Shown: positions 9,595 to 18,381, numbered from the stretch's first letter. The stretch is DNA of 64,000 nucleotides from JAGVSR01 sp964589785 (GCA_964589785.1 CAZPUQ010000009.1:1-64000), one strand, 5' to 3'. Translations and numbers: made by a program. Notes: generated by a model not told the origin, from the letters alone.

Positions 9595-10955
9595 GCGGTC
9601 CGGCCGCCGCCGATAACGTGTCCGCCGCGCCGGCTGCGCCGTCGCCCTCGCGTCCGGTCGGCGTGCCGTCGGCGATCAGCGCCGATCTGCTCGCCATGCC
9701 GCCGTCTGGGCTCGACCGTCTGATGATGGCGCTGATCGCGCTCGTCGCGTTCTTCTTCCTCTGGGCGGCGTTCGCGCGCATCGAGGAAGTCACGACGGGA
9801 AGCGGACGGATCGTGCCGGCGAGCAAGCTGCAGGTGGTGCAGAACCTCGAGGGCGGCATCGTGACGGAGGTGCTGGTGCGCGAGGGCGCGTCGGTGGCGG
9901 CCGGAGATACGATCCTGCGCATCGATCCGACGCAGGCGGGCTCGTCGCTGGGCGAGACGCGCGAGAAGATCGACGGGTATGCGGCGCTGATCGCGCGGCT
10001 CGAGGCCGAGGCGAACGGCAGCGGGCCCGTCTTTCCGGACGATCTCCAGGTGCGGCGGCCGAACCTCGTGACGGCGGAGGCGGCGAATTTCCGGGCGCGG
10101 CAGGACGGTCTTCAGTCGGCCATAGCGGTGCTGAAGACGCAGGAGCAGCAGCGCAGCCAGGAGATCGTCGAGACCCAGGATCGCATCGCGACGTTGAAGC
10201 GGGCTCTGGCGCTGGCACAGGAGCAGCTGGAGCTCATGAAGCCGCTGGTCGCCAGCATGGCGGCGTCGCGAGCGGAGATGCTGGCGGTCGAAACGCGGGT
10301 GAACGAGACGGCGGGCCTGCTGTCGGCGGCGGAGCTGTCGCTGCCGCGGCTCGAGGCTGCGGCCCGGGAGGCGCGCGACCGCATCGCGGAGAAGGTTGCG
10401 GCATTCCGCAACGAAGCCTTGCAGCAGATGTCGACGGCGCGGTTCGAGGCGGCGGTGCTGAGCGAGCAGGTGAAGGGCAGCGAGGACCGCGTCAGCAGGA
10501 CGACCGTGAAGGCGCCGGTGTCCGGCATCGTGAAGACGGTGCACGTGACGACGCCGGGGCAGGTGGTGCAGCCGGGCCAGAGTCTCATCGAGATCGTGCC
10601 GGTGAACGACACGCTGCTCGTGGAGGCGCGGGTCAAGCCCAAGGACATCGCCGTCCTCCATCCCGGCCAGCCGGCGATCGTGAAGCTCTCCGCCTACGAC
10701 TACGCGCTCTACGGCGGGCTGAAAGGCGAGGTCGAGCACATCGGCGCCGACAGCATCACCGACGACAAGGGCGAGACCTACTACCTGATCCTCGTTCGCA
10801 CGGCGCAGCGGACGCTGGCCGGCCATGGGGAGACGCTGCAGATCATCCCCGGCATGGTCGCAGACGTCGATGTCCGCACGGGTGAGAAAACCGTGCTCGC
10901 CTATCTCATGAAGCCGCTCACACGTATCCGGCAGGATGCGTTGCGCGAGCGCTGA
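9591..10955 (+). CDS. HlyD-family membrane fusion (periplasmic adaptor) protein of the type I system
   Basis: Links the ABC exporter to the TolC channel across the periplasm; 454 residues. A Pro/Ala-rich cytoplasmic N-terminus is followed by one transmembrane helix (about residues 42-65), a lipoyl-like half (around VVQNLEGGIVTEV, 82-94), long coiled-coil arms (about 110-300), the second lipoyl half (KAPVSGIVKTVHV, about 305) and a beta-barrel domain near the C-terminus. This is the standard HlyD/LapC arrangement and length. It overlaps the ABC gene by 4 bp. It is the last gene of the secretion locus. Confidence 0.92.
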   Translation: MSGPAAADNVSAAPAAPSPSRPVGVPSAISADLLAMPPSGLDRLMMALIALVAFFFLWAAFARIEEVTTGSGRIVPASKLQVVQNLEGGIVTEVLVREGASVAAGDTILRIDPTQAGSSLGETREKIDGYAALIARLEAEANGSGPVFPDDLQVRRPNLVTAEAANFRARQDGLQSAIAVLKTQEQQRSQEIVETQDRIATLKRALALAQEQLELMKPLVASMAASRAEMLAVETRVNETAGLLSAAELSLPRLEAAAREARDRIAEKVAAFRNEALQQMSTARFEAAVLSEQVKGSEDRVSRTTVKAPVSGIVKTVHVTTPGQVVQPGQSLIEIVPVNDTLLVEARVKPKDIAVLHPGQPAIVKLSAYDYALYGGLKGEVEHIGADSITDDKGETYYLILVRTAQRTLAGHGETLQIIPGMVADVDVRTGEKTVLAYLMKPLTRIRQDALRER

Positions 10956-11151
10956 GAGCGCCGTCCCGTTTTCCGGTCGCCAGGGCCCCTTTCCATCGGG
11001 GGGATCGCGATTCGGACCTTGGACAGATTCTAAATCAGCCTCATATGGCATGGGGAAAACGGTTGCGGACATGCGAAGGGAAAGGCGTCGTGGCGGTATG
11101 CTTGTCCGTGTGCGGCGATTCATGCCGCCGTTCTTGCTTGGGGGAAAGGTG

Positions 11152-11856
11152 ATGAAGAAATCGCTCGCCGAGTTCATCGGAACATTTGCATTGGTCTTCA
11201 TCGGCTGCGGTGCGGCCGTGATCGCCGGAATGGGGACAGGCCCCACCGCGATCGACGTCCTCGGCATCGCTTTCGCGTTCGGCCTCGCGATCGTGGCCAT
11301 GGCCTACGGCATCGGGCCGATATCGGGATGCCATGTCAATCCGGCGGTCAGCTTCGGCGTTCTGCTGGCGGGGCGCATGGAGACCAGCGAGTTCATCTCC
11401 TATGTGATCGCGCAGGTGCTCGGAGCCGTGGCCGGCGCGGCCGTCCTCTACCTCATCCTCTCGGGCAAGGCGTCGGGCTGGACCGGCGGCCTCGGGCAGA
11501 ACGGCTGGGGTCCCGGCTATCTCGGCGAATACAGCCTCGTCTCGGCCTTCGTGTTCGAGGTGGTGGCGACGTTCCTGTTCCTGGTCTGCATCCTCGGTGT
11601 GACGCAGGCGGGCGCGCCGTCGCAGTTTGCGGGACTCGCGATCGGACTGACGCTCGTCGCCATCCATATCGTCGGCATCAACGTCACGGGCGTGTCCGTC
11701 AATCCGGCGCGCTCGCTCGGTCCGGCCATTGTCGGCGCCGGCACGAACCCCGGCGCGCTGACGCAGGTCTGGCTGTTCATCGTCGCGCCGCTGATCGGCG
11801 GCGGGCTTGCAGGCTTGCTGTTCCAGCGCGGCGGCCTGCTGTCGGCGCAATCCTGA
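11152..11856 (+). CDS. aqpZ: Aquaporin Z-type water channel
   Basis: Six-helix inner-membrane channel of 234 residues, the normal AqpZ length. Both NPA boxes are present: HVNPAVSFG in the first half and SVNPARSLG in the second. The Arg directly after the second NPA is the selectivity-filter Arg of water-specific channels. The frame opens further upstream at 10936, but the ATG at 11152 has GGGGGAAAGG in front and starts the usual MKKSLAEFIGTF helix, so I use it. It stands alone, convergent with the next gene. The 196 bases before it show no gene. Confidence 0.93.
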   Translation: MKKSLAEFIGTFALVFIGCGAAVIAGMGTGPTAIDVLGIAFAFGLAIVAMAYGIGPISGCHVNPAVSFGVLLAGRMETSEFISYVIAQVLGAVAGAAVLYLILSGKASGWTGGLGQNGWGPGYLGEYSLVSAFVFEVVATFLFLVCILGVTQAGAPSQFAGLAIGLTLVAIHIVGINVTGVSVNPARSLGPAIVGAGTNPGALTQVWLFIVAPLIGGGLAGLLFQRGGLLSAQS

Positions 11857-11892
11857 TCGGCGGGCGAGCCGATAGGCCACTCTGAATGGTGA

Positions 11893-11920
11893 GACCGCGT
11901 CGCGGCCACGCGACGCGGTC
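11893..11920. terminator. Bidirectional terminator between aqpZ and the GMC gene
   Basis: A perfect 11-bp stem (11893-11903 with 11910-11920) and 6-nt loop are followed on the plus strand by AACCTTTT. It lies between two convergent genes and overlaps the minus-strand stop codon at 11919. Confidence 0.7.
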
Positions 11921-13679
11921 AACCTTTTGCAGTTGAGGTCCGTTCACGGCCCGGTTCGGCACCGTGCGAGGCCACGCCCTGCGCTTGCTGCGGGCGAGGC
12001 ATCGGAGACTGGCGTTGCTCCCGCCCTGCGCGGCTTTGGCGTATGAGAAGCGCGATGGCCCGCTCCGCAAGCGCCGTGATCGTGAGCAGCGGATTGACGC
12101 CGAGCGACGTGCGGACGATTGAGCCATCGCAGACGTAAAGCCCGGCGTGCACGTCATTGAGGCCGCGCGAGGGGTCGAACACCCGGCAGCCGTCATCGAC
12201 GACGCCGGCTGCGGCGTCCGCCCCCATGGCGCAGCCCCCGAGGGGATGGACCGTGACCTTGCGGCCGCCGAAGATGCGGTCGGACAACGGGTTGGGGAGC
12301 ACGACACCGCCCAGAGCCTCGATCATGCGCGTGGCGGCCTTTTTGCCGCGCTCGAAGCAGGGATCGTCGGCGACCGCGGGCCAATCGACGACGAGCCTGT
12401 CGTTGTGGAGCCGCATCTCTCCGCCGGCCCCGTCGCTCGTGATGGCGTACAAGAGCTGCGCCCTGCTGCGATATCCGCGATAGGGCCCCTCGGACAGCAG
12501 CTTGAACGCCCGTCTCCAATCCAATTCCTTGAAGGCTTTGAGCGGAGCCATCATGGCCATCAGGGGCATCATGGTCCCGTCCTGGAGCAGGACCTCGGCT
12601 CCGCCCTCCCCATCGCCGGCGCATCGGATCATGGCAACGGTGGCGGGCCCGACCGGCTTCACGTCAGCCTTTGGCGGGAAGCCGACGGCAACGGCATTGA
12701 CCTCGGTGTCGAGATCGCGGCCGATCAGCATGTCGTCGCCATTGCCCGAGAAGCCCTTGCCGAGGCGGTCGGAGATCGGCAGCCCCCTCTCTCGGGAGCG
12801 AAGCAGGACTTCCGTCGACCCGAGCGTGCCGGCGGCGAGGATGACGACATCGGCGAACACGTCAGCCCCGCGGCCTCCGTGCCGTTTCGGCGGAGGTCCC
12901 GTCGGCTCCAGATGCACCGTCCAGCGCTGACCGGACCGGCTCAAGTGCCGAACGGTGGCGAGTGCGAAGATCTCCGCGCCGGCCCGCGCCGCGCGCGCCA
13001 GATAGGTCCCGGCAACGGTGTTTTTCGCGCCAGTATTGCAGCCCGACCAACAGTCGCCGCACAGCGCGCAGCCGCATCCGTTCCCGTCGGCGGCGGCGGA
13101 CGTGGCGCGATAGGTGATGGTGCTCGGGACCGCCTCGATGCGCGCGCCTACGGATTTGGCGGCCCGTTCGAGCGCGTGGAACTTGGCGAGGCCCGCCACG
13201 TCCGGGCAGCGCCCGACTCCGAGCATCCGTTCGGCACGCGCGCAGCCCTCGTCGAACAGGCCGTCTCGGGCGAGGATCTCGGGCCACCCGCCTCCGGCGA
13301 AGAGGCCCGGATCGGGGCGCAGGGCGACCGCGCCATTGATGAGGGAACCGCCGCCGAGCCCATTCGCTGTCAAGACGTGGATGTCCCGGCCCAGTCTGAA
13401 GTCGTAGAGGCCCGAACGCGACCCGAGCGCGACGCGCTGTCCCGAGAACCGAACCTCCTTCAGGATTCGCCGCCAATCGTTGCTGAACTCGCCAGGGTGG
13501 AACTCGCGTCCCCGCTCGAGCACGCAGACCGAAAAGCCGGCCTCCGCGAGCCGACAGGCTGCAACGCCGCCTCCGTAGCCCGATCCCACGACGACGACGT
13601 CGTAGGAAGGTTTCAACCGATCAAACGGCCGCGCGAGCGGCTCAGGCATTCTCGACGGCGGGACGCGGGGATCCGGCAT
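11919..13679 (-). CDS. GMC-family FAD oxidoreductase, cholesterol-oxidase-like
   Basis: Flavoenzyme of 586 residues. The FAD dinucleotide fold is at the N-terminus (VVVGSGYGGGVAACRLAEAG, about residues 30-49, followed by E-R-G), and the C-terminal GMC part ends with the conserved region HPLGGCAMG (about 490) and a final NP-x-LT substrate-site motif (SLGVNPLLT). A cysteine-rich stretch (CGCALCGDCWSGC, about residue 200) is typical of ChoD-like proteins and could hold a metal or cluster, but that is inference. Actinobacterial and proteobacterial relatives are annotated cholesterol oxidase. Real substrates in this clade are mostly unknown, so a sterol or hopanoid alcohol is only a possibility. 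The ATG at 13649 is an alternative start. Confidence 0.8.
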   Translation of the reverse strand: MPDPRVPPSRMPEPLARPFDRLKPSYDVVVVGSGYGGGVAACRLAEAGFSVCVLERGREFHPGEFSNDWRRILKEVRFSGQRVALGSRSGLYDFRLGRDIHVLTANGLGGGSLINGAVALRPDPGLFAGGGWPEILARDGLFDEGCARAERMLGVGRCPDVAGLAKFHALERAAKSVGARIEAVPSTITYRATSAAADGNGCGCALCGDCWSGCNTGAKNTVAGTYLARAARAGAEIFALATVRHLSRSGQRWTVHLEPTGPPPKRHGGRGADVFADVVILAAGTLGSTEVLLRSRERGLPISDRLGKGFSGNGDDMLIGRDLDTEVNAVAVGFPPKADVKPVGPATVAMIRCAGDGEGGAEVLLQDGTMMPLMAMMAPLKAFKELDWRRAFKLLSEGPYRGYRSRAQLLYAITSDGAGGEMRLHNDRLVVDWPAVADDPCFERGKKAATRMIEALGGVVLPNPLSDRIFGGRKVTVHPLGGCAMGADAAAGVVDDGCRVFDPSRGLNDVHAGLYVCDGSIVRTSLGVNPLLTITALAERAIALLIRQSRAGREQRQSPMPRPQQAQGVASHGAEPGRERTSTAKG

Positions 13680-14039
13680 GATGTCGGTATCGGGCGGTGA
13701 GGCGAGGCAGGATCGTCAAACCTGGCAAGATGGACGGCCATTCGTGAAGGCATGAGCGAGACGGACGAGGGCCGCACACCCGTGCCGATGCCGATGCCAT
13801 CCTATCACTTTCGCGTGCTCCCGTTCTGCGAGAGAGATGGCCAATTCGAACCGATCAGAAAATGCCTTAATGCAGGAGGCGCAATTGTTTCGGTTTCACC
13901 GCGACCGAAAAGTCTGCAAATGCCTGACAGACCGACGAGGACACCCGCGCTCGGCCGTGTCGCGGATTTTCCACGCGCAAAGCCGCGTCCGTCTTGGCAA
14001 GAAACGGACGCGGCCGCCAATGCGGATCAAGACGTGCGA
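13680..14039. other. Intergenic region, no gene seen
   Basis: 360 bases between the GMC gene start and the end of the small secreted-protein gene. Reading frames here lack a convincing start or composition. The only structure I see is the hairpin at 13982-14014. Confidence 0.5.
13982..14014 (-). terminator. Hairpin terminator of the small secreted-protein gene
   Basis: A perfect 11-bp stem (13982-13992 with 14004-14014, GCCGCGTCCGT/ACGGACGCGGC) and 11-nt loop. On the minus strand it lies 25 bases past the stop at 14040 and is followed by TTTGCG, a short T-run. Confidence 0.55.
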
Positions 14040-14273
14040 TCAGGAGCGCGGGCGGCGGTGGCCCCAGTTGAACAGCCGATCGCCTGTACGTGTCAGGCGA
14101 TCGCCGACGCGGCGAAGCGTGCGGTCGGTGTCTGCGACCACTCGCGTCGTCCGCGTTTCAGCGCGGTCGCCGCGGTCTTTGAGCGGGCAGCCGCTGCCGC
14201 CGGCCTGCACGCCGGACGAGAAGACCAGGACGGACGCGGCAACCGCAGCCGCCAGGAGTGATTTCGGGGTCAT
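14040..14273 (-). CDS. Small secreted Arg/Asp-rich protein
   Basis: A 77-residue product starting MTPKSLLAAAVAASVL, with a signal peptide cut near VQAGGSG and a single cysteine shortly after it. The mature part is highly charged, with repeated T-R-T, D-R-T and G-D-R steps, and ends in a Trp-Gly-His-Arg tail. GAGAGG lies just before the ATG, which favours 14273 over an in-frame ATG at 14291. A hairpin follows the stop. I do not recognise the family. Its role in the envelope is unknown, but signal peptide, ribosome site and terminator together support a real gene. Confidence 0.55.
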   Translation of the reverse strand: MTPKSLLAAAVAASVLVFSSGVQAGGSGCPLKDRGDRAETRTTRVVADTDRTLRRVGDRLTRTGDRLFNWGHRRPRS

Positions 14274-14339
14274 AGGGGCCTCTCTGCGCAAATTTGACTT
14301 TACGCGACGGAGTGTGCCTTCGACCGGCGGCCAGGGCGA

Positions 14340-14906
14340 TCAGAGCTTGGGCAAATGGTTAAAACAGGCCCCGAAACCCGGCTCTGGCCCCTCAATTGAC
14401 GCCGCGTCGGCGGGAGAGGCGGTCCTCGCCGCGTGACGATGAAAGAGCGCCCCCATGGCGACGATGGCGAGCGCCCCGATCAAGACGGGCGCGGCCAGGA
14501 AATCCCACGTCGCGCCCAGCAGCGCCACGACGATCGGGTCGGCCCCCGCCGGTGGATGGAGCGTGTCGGTCAGCAGCATGCCGGCGATAGCAAGCCCCAC
14601 GCCGACGGCCATGGCGATCACCGGCGATGCGATCAGCGTGACCGCAACCAGGCCGAGCGCCGCGGAAATCAAGTGGCCGGCGATCACGTTGCGCGGCTGC
14701 GCCAACGGGCTTGCGGGCGCGCCGAACACGAGAGCGCAACTGGCTCCGAACGGCGCAATGATGAGCGCATAACCGGTCGTGGCGTCGGCCGCGGCCAAGG
14801 CTCCGACGGTCAGGCCGCCGCCGACGCCGGCAAGAACGGCCGTCCGCCACGGGCGCGCAAGCACCTGTTCCCAGAGTCCGGGCCGAGCCTCCGTGATGTC
14901 CGTCAC
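14340..14906 (-). CDS. HPP-family integral membrane protein
   Basis: 188 residues with about four to five transmembrane helices and the family's name motif in TLHPPAGADP (about residue 120). HPP proteins include chloroplast nitrite transporters, but most bacterial members have no assigned substrate. The GTG at 14906 has GGGGGGATT upstream and fits the 69-bp gap to the fdh stop; the frame itself runs to 14951. It is on the same strand right after fdh, so it is probably co-transcribed with it. A role in formate or another small anion is a guess from position only. Confidence 0.8.
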   Translation of the reverse strand: MTDITEARPGLWEQVLARPWRTAVLAGVGGGLTVGALAAADATTGYALIIAPFGASCALVFGAPASPLAQPRNVIAGHLISAALGLVAVTLIASPVIAMAVGVGLAIAGMLLTDTLHPPAGADPIVVALLGATWDFLAAPVLIGALAIVAMGALFHRHAARTASPADAASIEGPEPGFGACFNHLPKL

Positions 14907-14975
14907 AACCGAATCCCCCCTGTGGTGTTCCGAAACGGCGCCGGGCCTCAAGGGGCCCGGCGCTGCCGCCTGTCC

Positions 14976-16181
14976 TCAGGCCTTCTTCTTGAACTTGGCC
15001 GCTTCCTCGGACCCGGCGGTCGCATTGCCGGCGCTGTAGGAATGCGCGCCGACGCCCGCGAGCTTGCCGCCCTGAACGATCAGGTACTCGTTGCGGATCG
15101 GCTTGCCGGCGAAGTAGCACTCGAGGATCTCGCGCGTGCCGGCCGCATAGCGCGTCTGGGCCGAGAGTGAGGTGCCCGAGATATGCGGGGTCATGCCGTG
15201 GTGGGGCATCGTTCGCCACGGATGATCCTGCGGCGCAGGCTGGGGGAACCACACGTCGCCGGCGTAGCCCGCAAGCTGGCCGCTCTCGAGCGCCCGCACG
15301 ATGGCGTCGCGATCGCAGAGCTTGCCGCGCGCCGTGTTCACGAGGTAGGCGCCGCGCTTGAAGCTCTTCAGCGTCTTGTCGTTGATCATGTGCTCCGTCT
15401 CCGGGTGGAGCGGGCAGTTCAACGTCACGACGTCGCAAACCTTGGCCAGGCTGTCGAGATTGTCATGGTACGTGAGGTTCAGCTCCTTCTCGACCGCCTG
15501 CGGCAGGCGGTGGCGGTCGAGGTAGTGGAGGTGGACATCGAACGGCTTCAGAAGCCGGAGCACGCGCAGGCCGATGCGGCCGGCCGCCACCGTGCCGACG
15601 TGCATGCCCTCGATGTCGTAGGAGCGGGTGACGCAGTCGGCAATGTTCCACCCGCCCTTGACGACCCAGTTGTAGGACGGGATGTAGTTGCGCACGAGCG
15701 CGAGCATCTGCATCACGACGTGCTCGGCGACGCTGTTGGAATTGCAGTACGTCACCTCGGCAACCGTGATGCCGCGGTCCATGGCCGCCTGCAGATCGGT
15801 GTGGTCGGAGCCGATGCCGGCCGTCACGATCATCTTCAGCTTGGGCGCCTTGGCGATGCGCTCAGCCGTCATGTAGGCCGGCCAGAACGGCTGCGAGATC
15901 ACGATCTCGGCGTCAGCCAGCTCCTTGTCGAGCCTGGAGTTCGCTCCGTCCTTGTCGGACGTGACGACGAGCTGATGGCCGGCGGCCTCAAGAAACTTCC
16001 GCAGACCGAGCTCGCCCGATACGCTGCCGAGAAGCTCGCCCGGCTTGAAGTCGATGGCCGACGGAGTCGGCGCCGTCTGGCCATCGGGGTACTTGGTGAT
16101 CTTCGGGATATCATCCCGGGCATAGGATTTCGGGTAGCCGTCGACCGGATCGTCGTAGAGCACACAAACGATCTTCGCCAT
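14976..16181 (-). CDS. fdh: NAD-dependent formate dehydrogenase (metal-free, single subunit)
   Basis: Oxidises formate to CO2 with NAD+ in the cytoplasm, the last step of C1 dissimilation and a main NADH source in methylotrophs. The 401 residues align without gaps to the numbering of the Pseudomonas sp. 101 enzyme plus one for Met: Asn147, Arg285, Gln314 and His333 are the catalytic set, and Cys146 is conserved. The dinucleotide motif is VGTVAAGRIG (196-205). Asp222 in LDRHRLP marks NAD+ rather than NADP+ specificity. The PFWPAY substrate loop is at 98-103. An HPP gene follows and a LysR regulator gene precedes it on the same strand, with a 260-bp gap that should hold the promoter. Confidence 0.97.
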   Translation of the reverse strand: MAKIVCVLYDDPVDGYPKSYARDDIPKITKYPDGQTAPTPSAIDFKPGELLGSVSGELGLRKFLEAAGHQLVVTSDKDGANSRLDKELADAEIVISQPFWPAYMTAERIAKAPKLKMIVTAGIGSDHTDLQAAMDRGITVAEVTYCNSNSVAEHVVMQMLALVRNYIPSYNWVVKGGWNIADCVTRSYDIEGMHVGTVAAGRIGLRVLRLLKPFDVHLHYLDRHRLPQAVEKELNLTYHDNLDSLAKVCDVVTLNCPLHPETEHMINDKTLKSFKRGAYLVNTARGKLCDRDAIVRALESGQLAGYAGDVWFPQPAPQDHPWRTMPHHGMTPHISGTSLSAQTRYAAGTREILECYFAGKPIRNEYLIVQGGKLAGVGAHSYSAGNATAGSEEAAKFKKKA

Positions 16182-16276
16182 AACATATCTCCTGCATGGA
16201 ATTGGGCCATAAGGATGCGCGTCGTCCGGCGGGGTCGCCGGGCGATTGTCGAATATCGATGAGGGGCGTGAACCTC

Positions 16277-16295
16277 TTCGGCTTCAAATGCCGAA
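16277..16295. promoter_or_regulatory. Inverted repeat in the fdh promoter region, candidate LysR operator
   Basis: TTCGGC (16277-16282) and GCCGAA (16290-16295) flank a 7-nt AT-rich centre (TTCAAAT), about 95 bases upstream of the fdh start. Spacing and dyad symmetry suit a LysR-family site, and a LysR gene is next door. No binding evidence. Confidence 0.35.
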
Positions 16296-16441
16296 TCTCA
16301 AGGCCGCTGCTCCTCGCGCTTCCTCACCTCGACGGCCATTTTGTTGTTGGGTGCACGGCGGCCGTCGCGATGCCGGATATGTGGGATCTGCGGCTTTCAA
16401 GGTCAAATTGATGTGGTTGACGGAGCAATTGAGCGCATCAA

Positions 16442-17362
16442 TCACGCCGGCACGAGCGCCGTCCGGCCAGACGCGAGATCGAGGTTCAGCCGCGTGGCGC
16501 TGGCCATGAACGCGCGTGCCAGCGGCGGCAGCGGGTCGCGATCGGTCGCGACGATGCCGATCGTCTGCGTGTGCGCGGGATCGACGAGGTCGATCATCGC
16601 CAAGTCCTCGCAGCCTGCGAAGATATAGGCGAATGTGTGCGGAATAATGCTCGACCAACGGCCGCTGCACACGTGCGAGCAGATGGCGAGGAACGAGTTG
16701 GTCGTCACGGTCGGCGTCAGCTCGAGCCCGATCGATCGCGCCAGATTGTTCAAGACGCGGCGGTTCTGCATGCTTTCGTTGAGGAGGCAGAGATTGCTCG
16801 CGACGGCATCGCGCCACGAGATGACGGCAGCCTCCGCCATCGGCGACGATCGGCTGGTGACGAACAGATAGCGCTCGCGATAGAGTGGAGCCTTGCGGAC
16901 GTGCATGAGCGGCTCGTTCTCCAGGTACGTCACGCCGGCATCGAGCTCGAACTTGTCGAGCGCCCGCTGGATCTCGACGGACGTCATCGACTGCACCTCG
17001 ATCGTCACATGCGGATGCTTGACAGAGAACGGCGTCGTCAGCTCGGCTACGGCCGGCATGGCGGCGGGGATGACGCCGAGCCGCAGCGTGCCCTTGAGGC
17101 AGCCGCGGAAAACCTCGACATCCTGCCTCAGGCTTTCGTAGTCGGACAGGATCTGGCTGGCCCATTCGACGACGCGCTCGCCCTCGGGCGTGAGGCCGAT
17201 GAAGCGCGGGCCGCGATGGACGAGCCGCATATCGAGCTCACGCTCCAGCGCCTTCAGGCCGGACGACAGCGTGGGCTGCGTCACGTTGCAGGATTCCGCC
17301 GCGCGCCCGAAATGCTTCTCGCGGGCGAGCGCCACCAGATAGGTCATCTGCCGAAGGAACAT
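16442..17362 (-). CDS. LysR-family transcriptional regulator, probable regulator of fdh
   Basis: 306 residues: N-terminal winged helix-turn-helix (MFLRQMTYLVALAREKHF, then AAESCNVTQPTLSSGLKALE) and a periplasmic-binding-like effector domain (about 90-300). I use the ATG at 17362, which gives the normal LysR N-terminus and has AGGGTGAG upstream, over the frame start at 17410. It precedes fdh on the same strand with a 260-bp gap. Known LysR proteins next to formate dehydrogenases (FdsR in Cupriavidus) respond to formate and also act on CO2-fixation genes; that this one senses formate is inference. Confidence 0.88.
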   Translation of the reverse strand: MFLRQMTYLVALAREKHFGRAAESCNVTQPTLSSGLKALERELDMRLVHRGPRFIGLTPEGERVVEWASQILSDYESLRQDVEVFRGCLKGTLRLGVIPAAMPAVAELTTPFSVKHPHVTIEVQSMTSVEIQRALDKFELDAGVTYLENEPLMHVRKAPLYRERYLFVTSRSSPMAEAAVISWRDAVASNLCLLNESMQNRRVLNNLARSIGLELTPTVTTNSFLAICSHVCSGRWSSIIPHTFAYIFAGCEDLAMIDLVDPAHTQTIGIVATDRDPLPPLARAFMASATRLNLDLASGRTALVPA

Positions 17363-17637
17363 GCGCTCACCCTGATGCGGCCGTTCGGACCGTAATATAC
17401 AGCAGGACATAACGAACCGAAACGACCTGGCTAGTCAATTTCCCGGTGCTTACGAAGTACAGAGCGGCCGATGCGGTTCCGATAAGGAGTTCCGTTAAGA
17501 AGAGTTCCAGCCGTAGCTCCTGGCCGCCGGCGCTTCCAACTCCCCTTAGCTGACGAGAATAGTATAGAAAGAGCAATGGAGCGCGAACGGCACGGGCGCG
17601 CAAGGCTGCCGCGGATCACTGCTCGAGGAGTCGGTTC

Positions 17638-18324
17638 ATGGTCGTGGGAGACGATCTGAAGATGCTCAGGACTGCGCTGTTTCTGAGCGGGATCTCGGAG
17701 GAGGCCCTGCAGCAGTTTGCGTCGAAGACGCCGGTCGTGACGCACGCGTCCGGCGAGATCCTTTTCCATCAGGGCGATGCCGCGACGGCGTTCTTCTTCG
17801 TCCTCGAAGGATGGGTCGCGATCGTCCGTGAGGGCCCCGACGGCGGGCGGACGGCGATCCATCTCGTCGGCGCGGGCGAGTCCTTTGCGGAGGCGGTCCT
17901 GGCGCGCCAGGCGCATTACCCGGCGAGCGCGGCGGCTGCGACCGACGTGCGCGTCGCACGGATCGACACCGCGCGATTCCGCGATCTCATCCTGCAGTCG
18001 CCCGAGCTCGCCTTGTCGGTCATCGCCGCCGTGTTCGGCAAGCTGAGGCGTCTCGTCGGGCGCATCGAGCAGGACCAGGAATGGTCGCCGCAACGGCGCG
18101 TCGCCGCCTACCTGCACCGGATCTGCAGCGGCAAGGAGGGTCTGTGCCGTTTCGAGCTGCCCGTGGAGCAGCGGTACATCGCATCCAGTCTCTCGATGAC
18201 GCCGGCGACGCTGTCGCGCGCGCTGGCGGAGCTTGCCGCCGTCGGCGTCGAGGCCAGACGGCGCAAGATCGTCGTCAGCGACGTGCGCCGCCTGGCCCAG
18301 TTCGTCAATCACGACGAGCCGTAG
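17638..18324 (+). CDS. Crp/Fnr-family transcription regulator (DNR-like)
   Basis: 228 residues: cyclic-nucleotide-binding-type beta-barrel (about 15-125), dimer helix (about 130-155) and C-terminal winged helix with recognition helix MTPATLSRALAELAAVGV (about 186-203). There are no N-terminal cysteines for an iron-sulfur cluster, so it is not a classical FNR; it resembles the haem/NO-sensing DNR/NnrR group or FixK. The Glu of FNR's E-x-x-S-R contact motif is replaced by Ala (PATLSR), so site preference may deviate slightly from TTGAT. A matching palindrome lies 60 bases past its stop, in front of the TonB gene. It probably controls the downstream transport-NnrS operon in response to low oxygen or NO (inference). 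Confidence 0.87.
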   Translation: MVVGDDLKMLRTALFLSGISEEALQQFASKTPVVTHASGEILFHQGDAATAFFFVLEGWVAIVREGPDGGRTAIHLVGAGESFAEAVLARQAHYPASAAAATDVRVARIDTARFRDLILQSPELALSVIAAVFGKLRRLVGRIEQDQEWSPQRRVAAYLHRICSGKEGLCRFELPVEQRYIASSLSMTPATLSRALAELAAVGVEARRRKIVVSDVRRLAQFVNHDEP

Positions 18325-18381
18325 CGGGCTCGGCCGGCAGAGCGTGACCCGATAGACACATTCGGCGCCGCCGTGCTCGGT

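Noticed and set aside
7831..11300. 545- and 653-codon minus-strand frames across the exporter genes
   Set aside because: They are mirrors of the ABC and HlyD genes, with Arg-rich composition typical of antisense frames.
12147..13700. 517-codon plus-strand frame opposite the GMC oxidoreductase
   Set aside because: The minus strand encodes an enzyme with clear FAD motifs; the plus frame has none.
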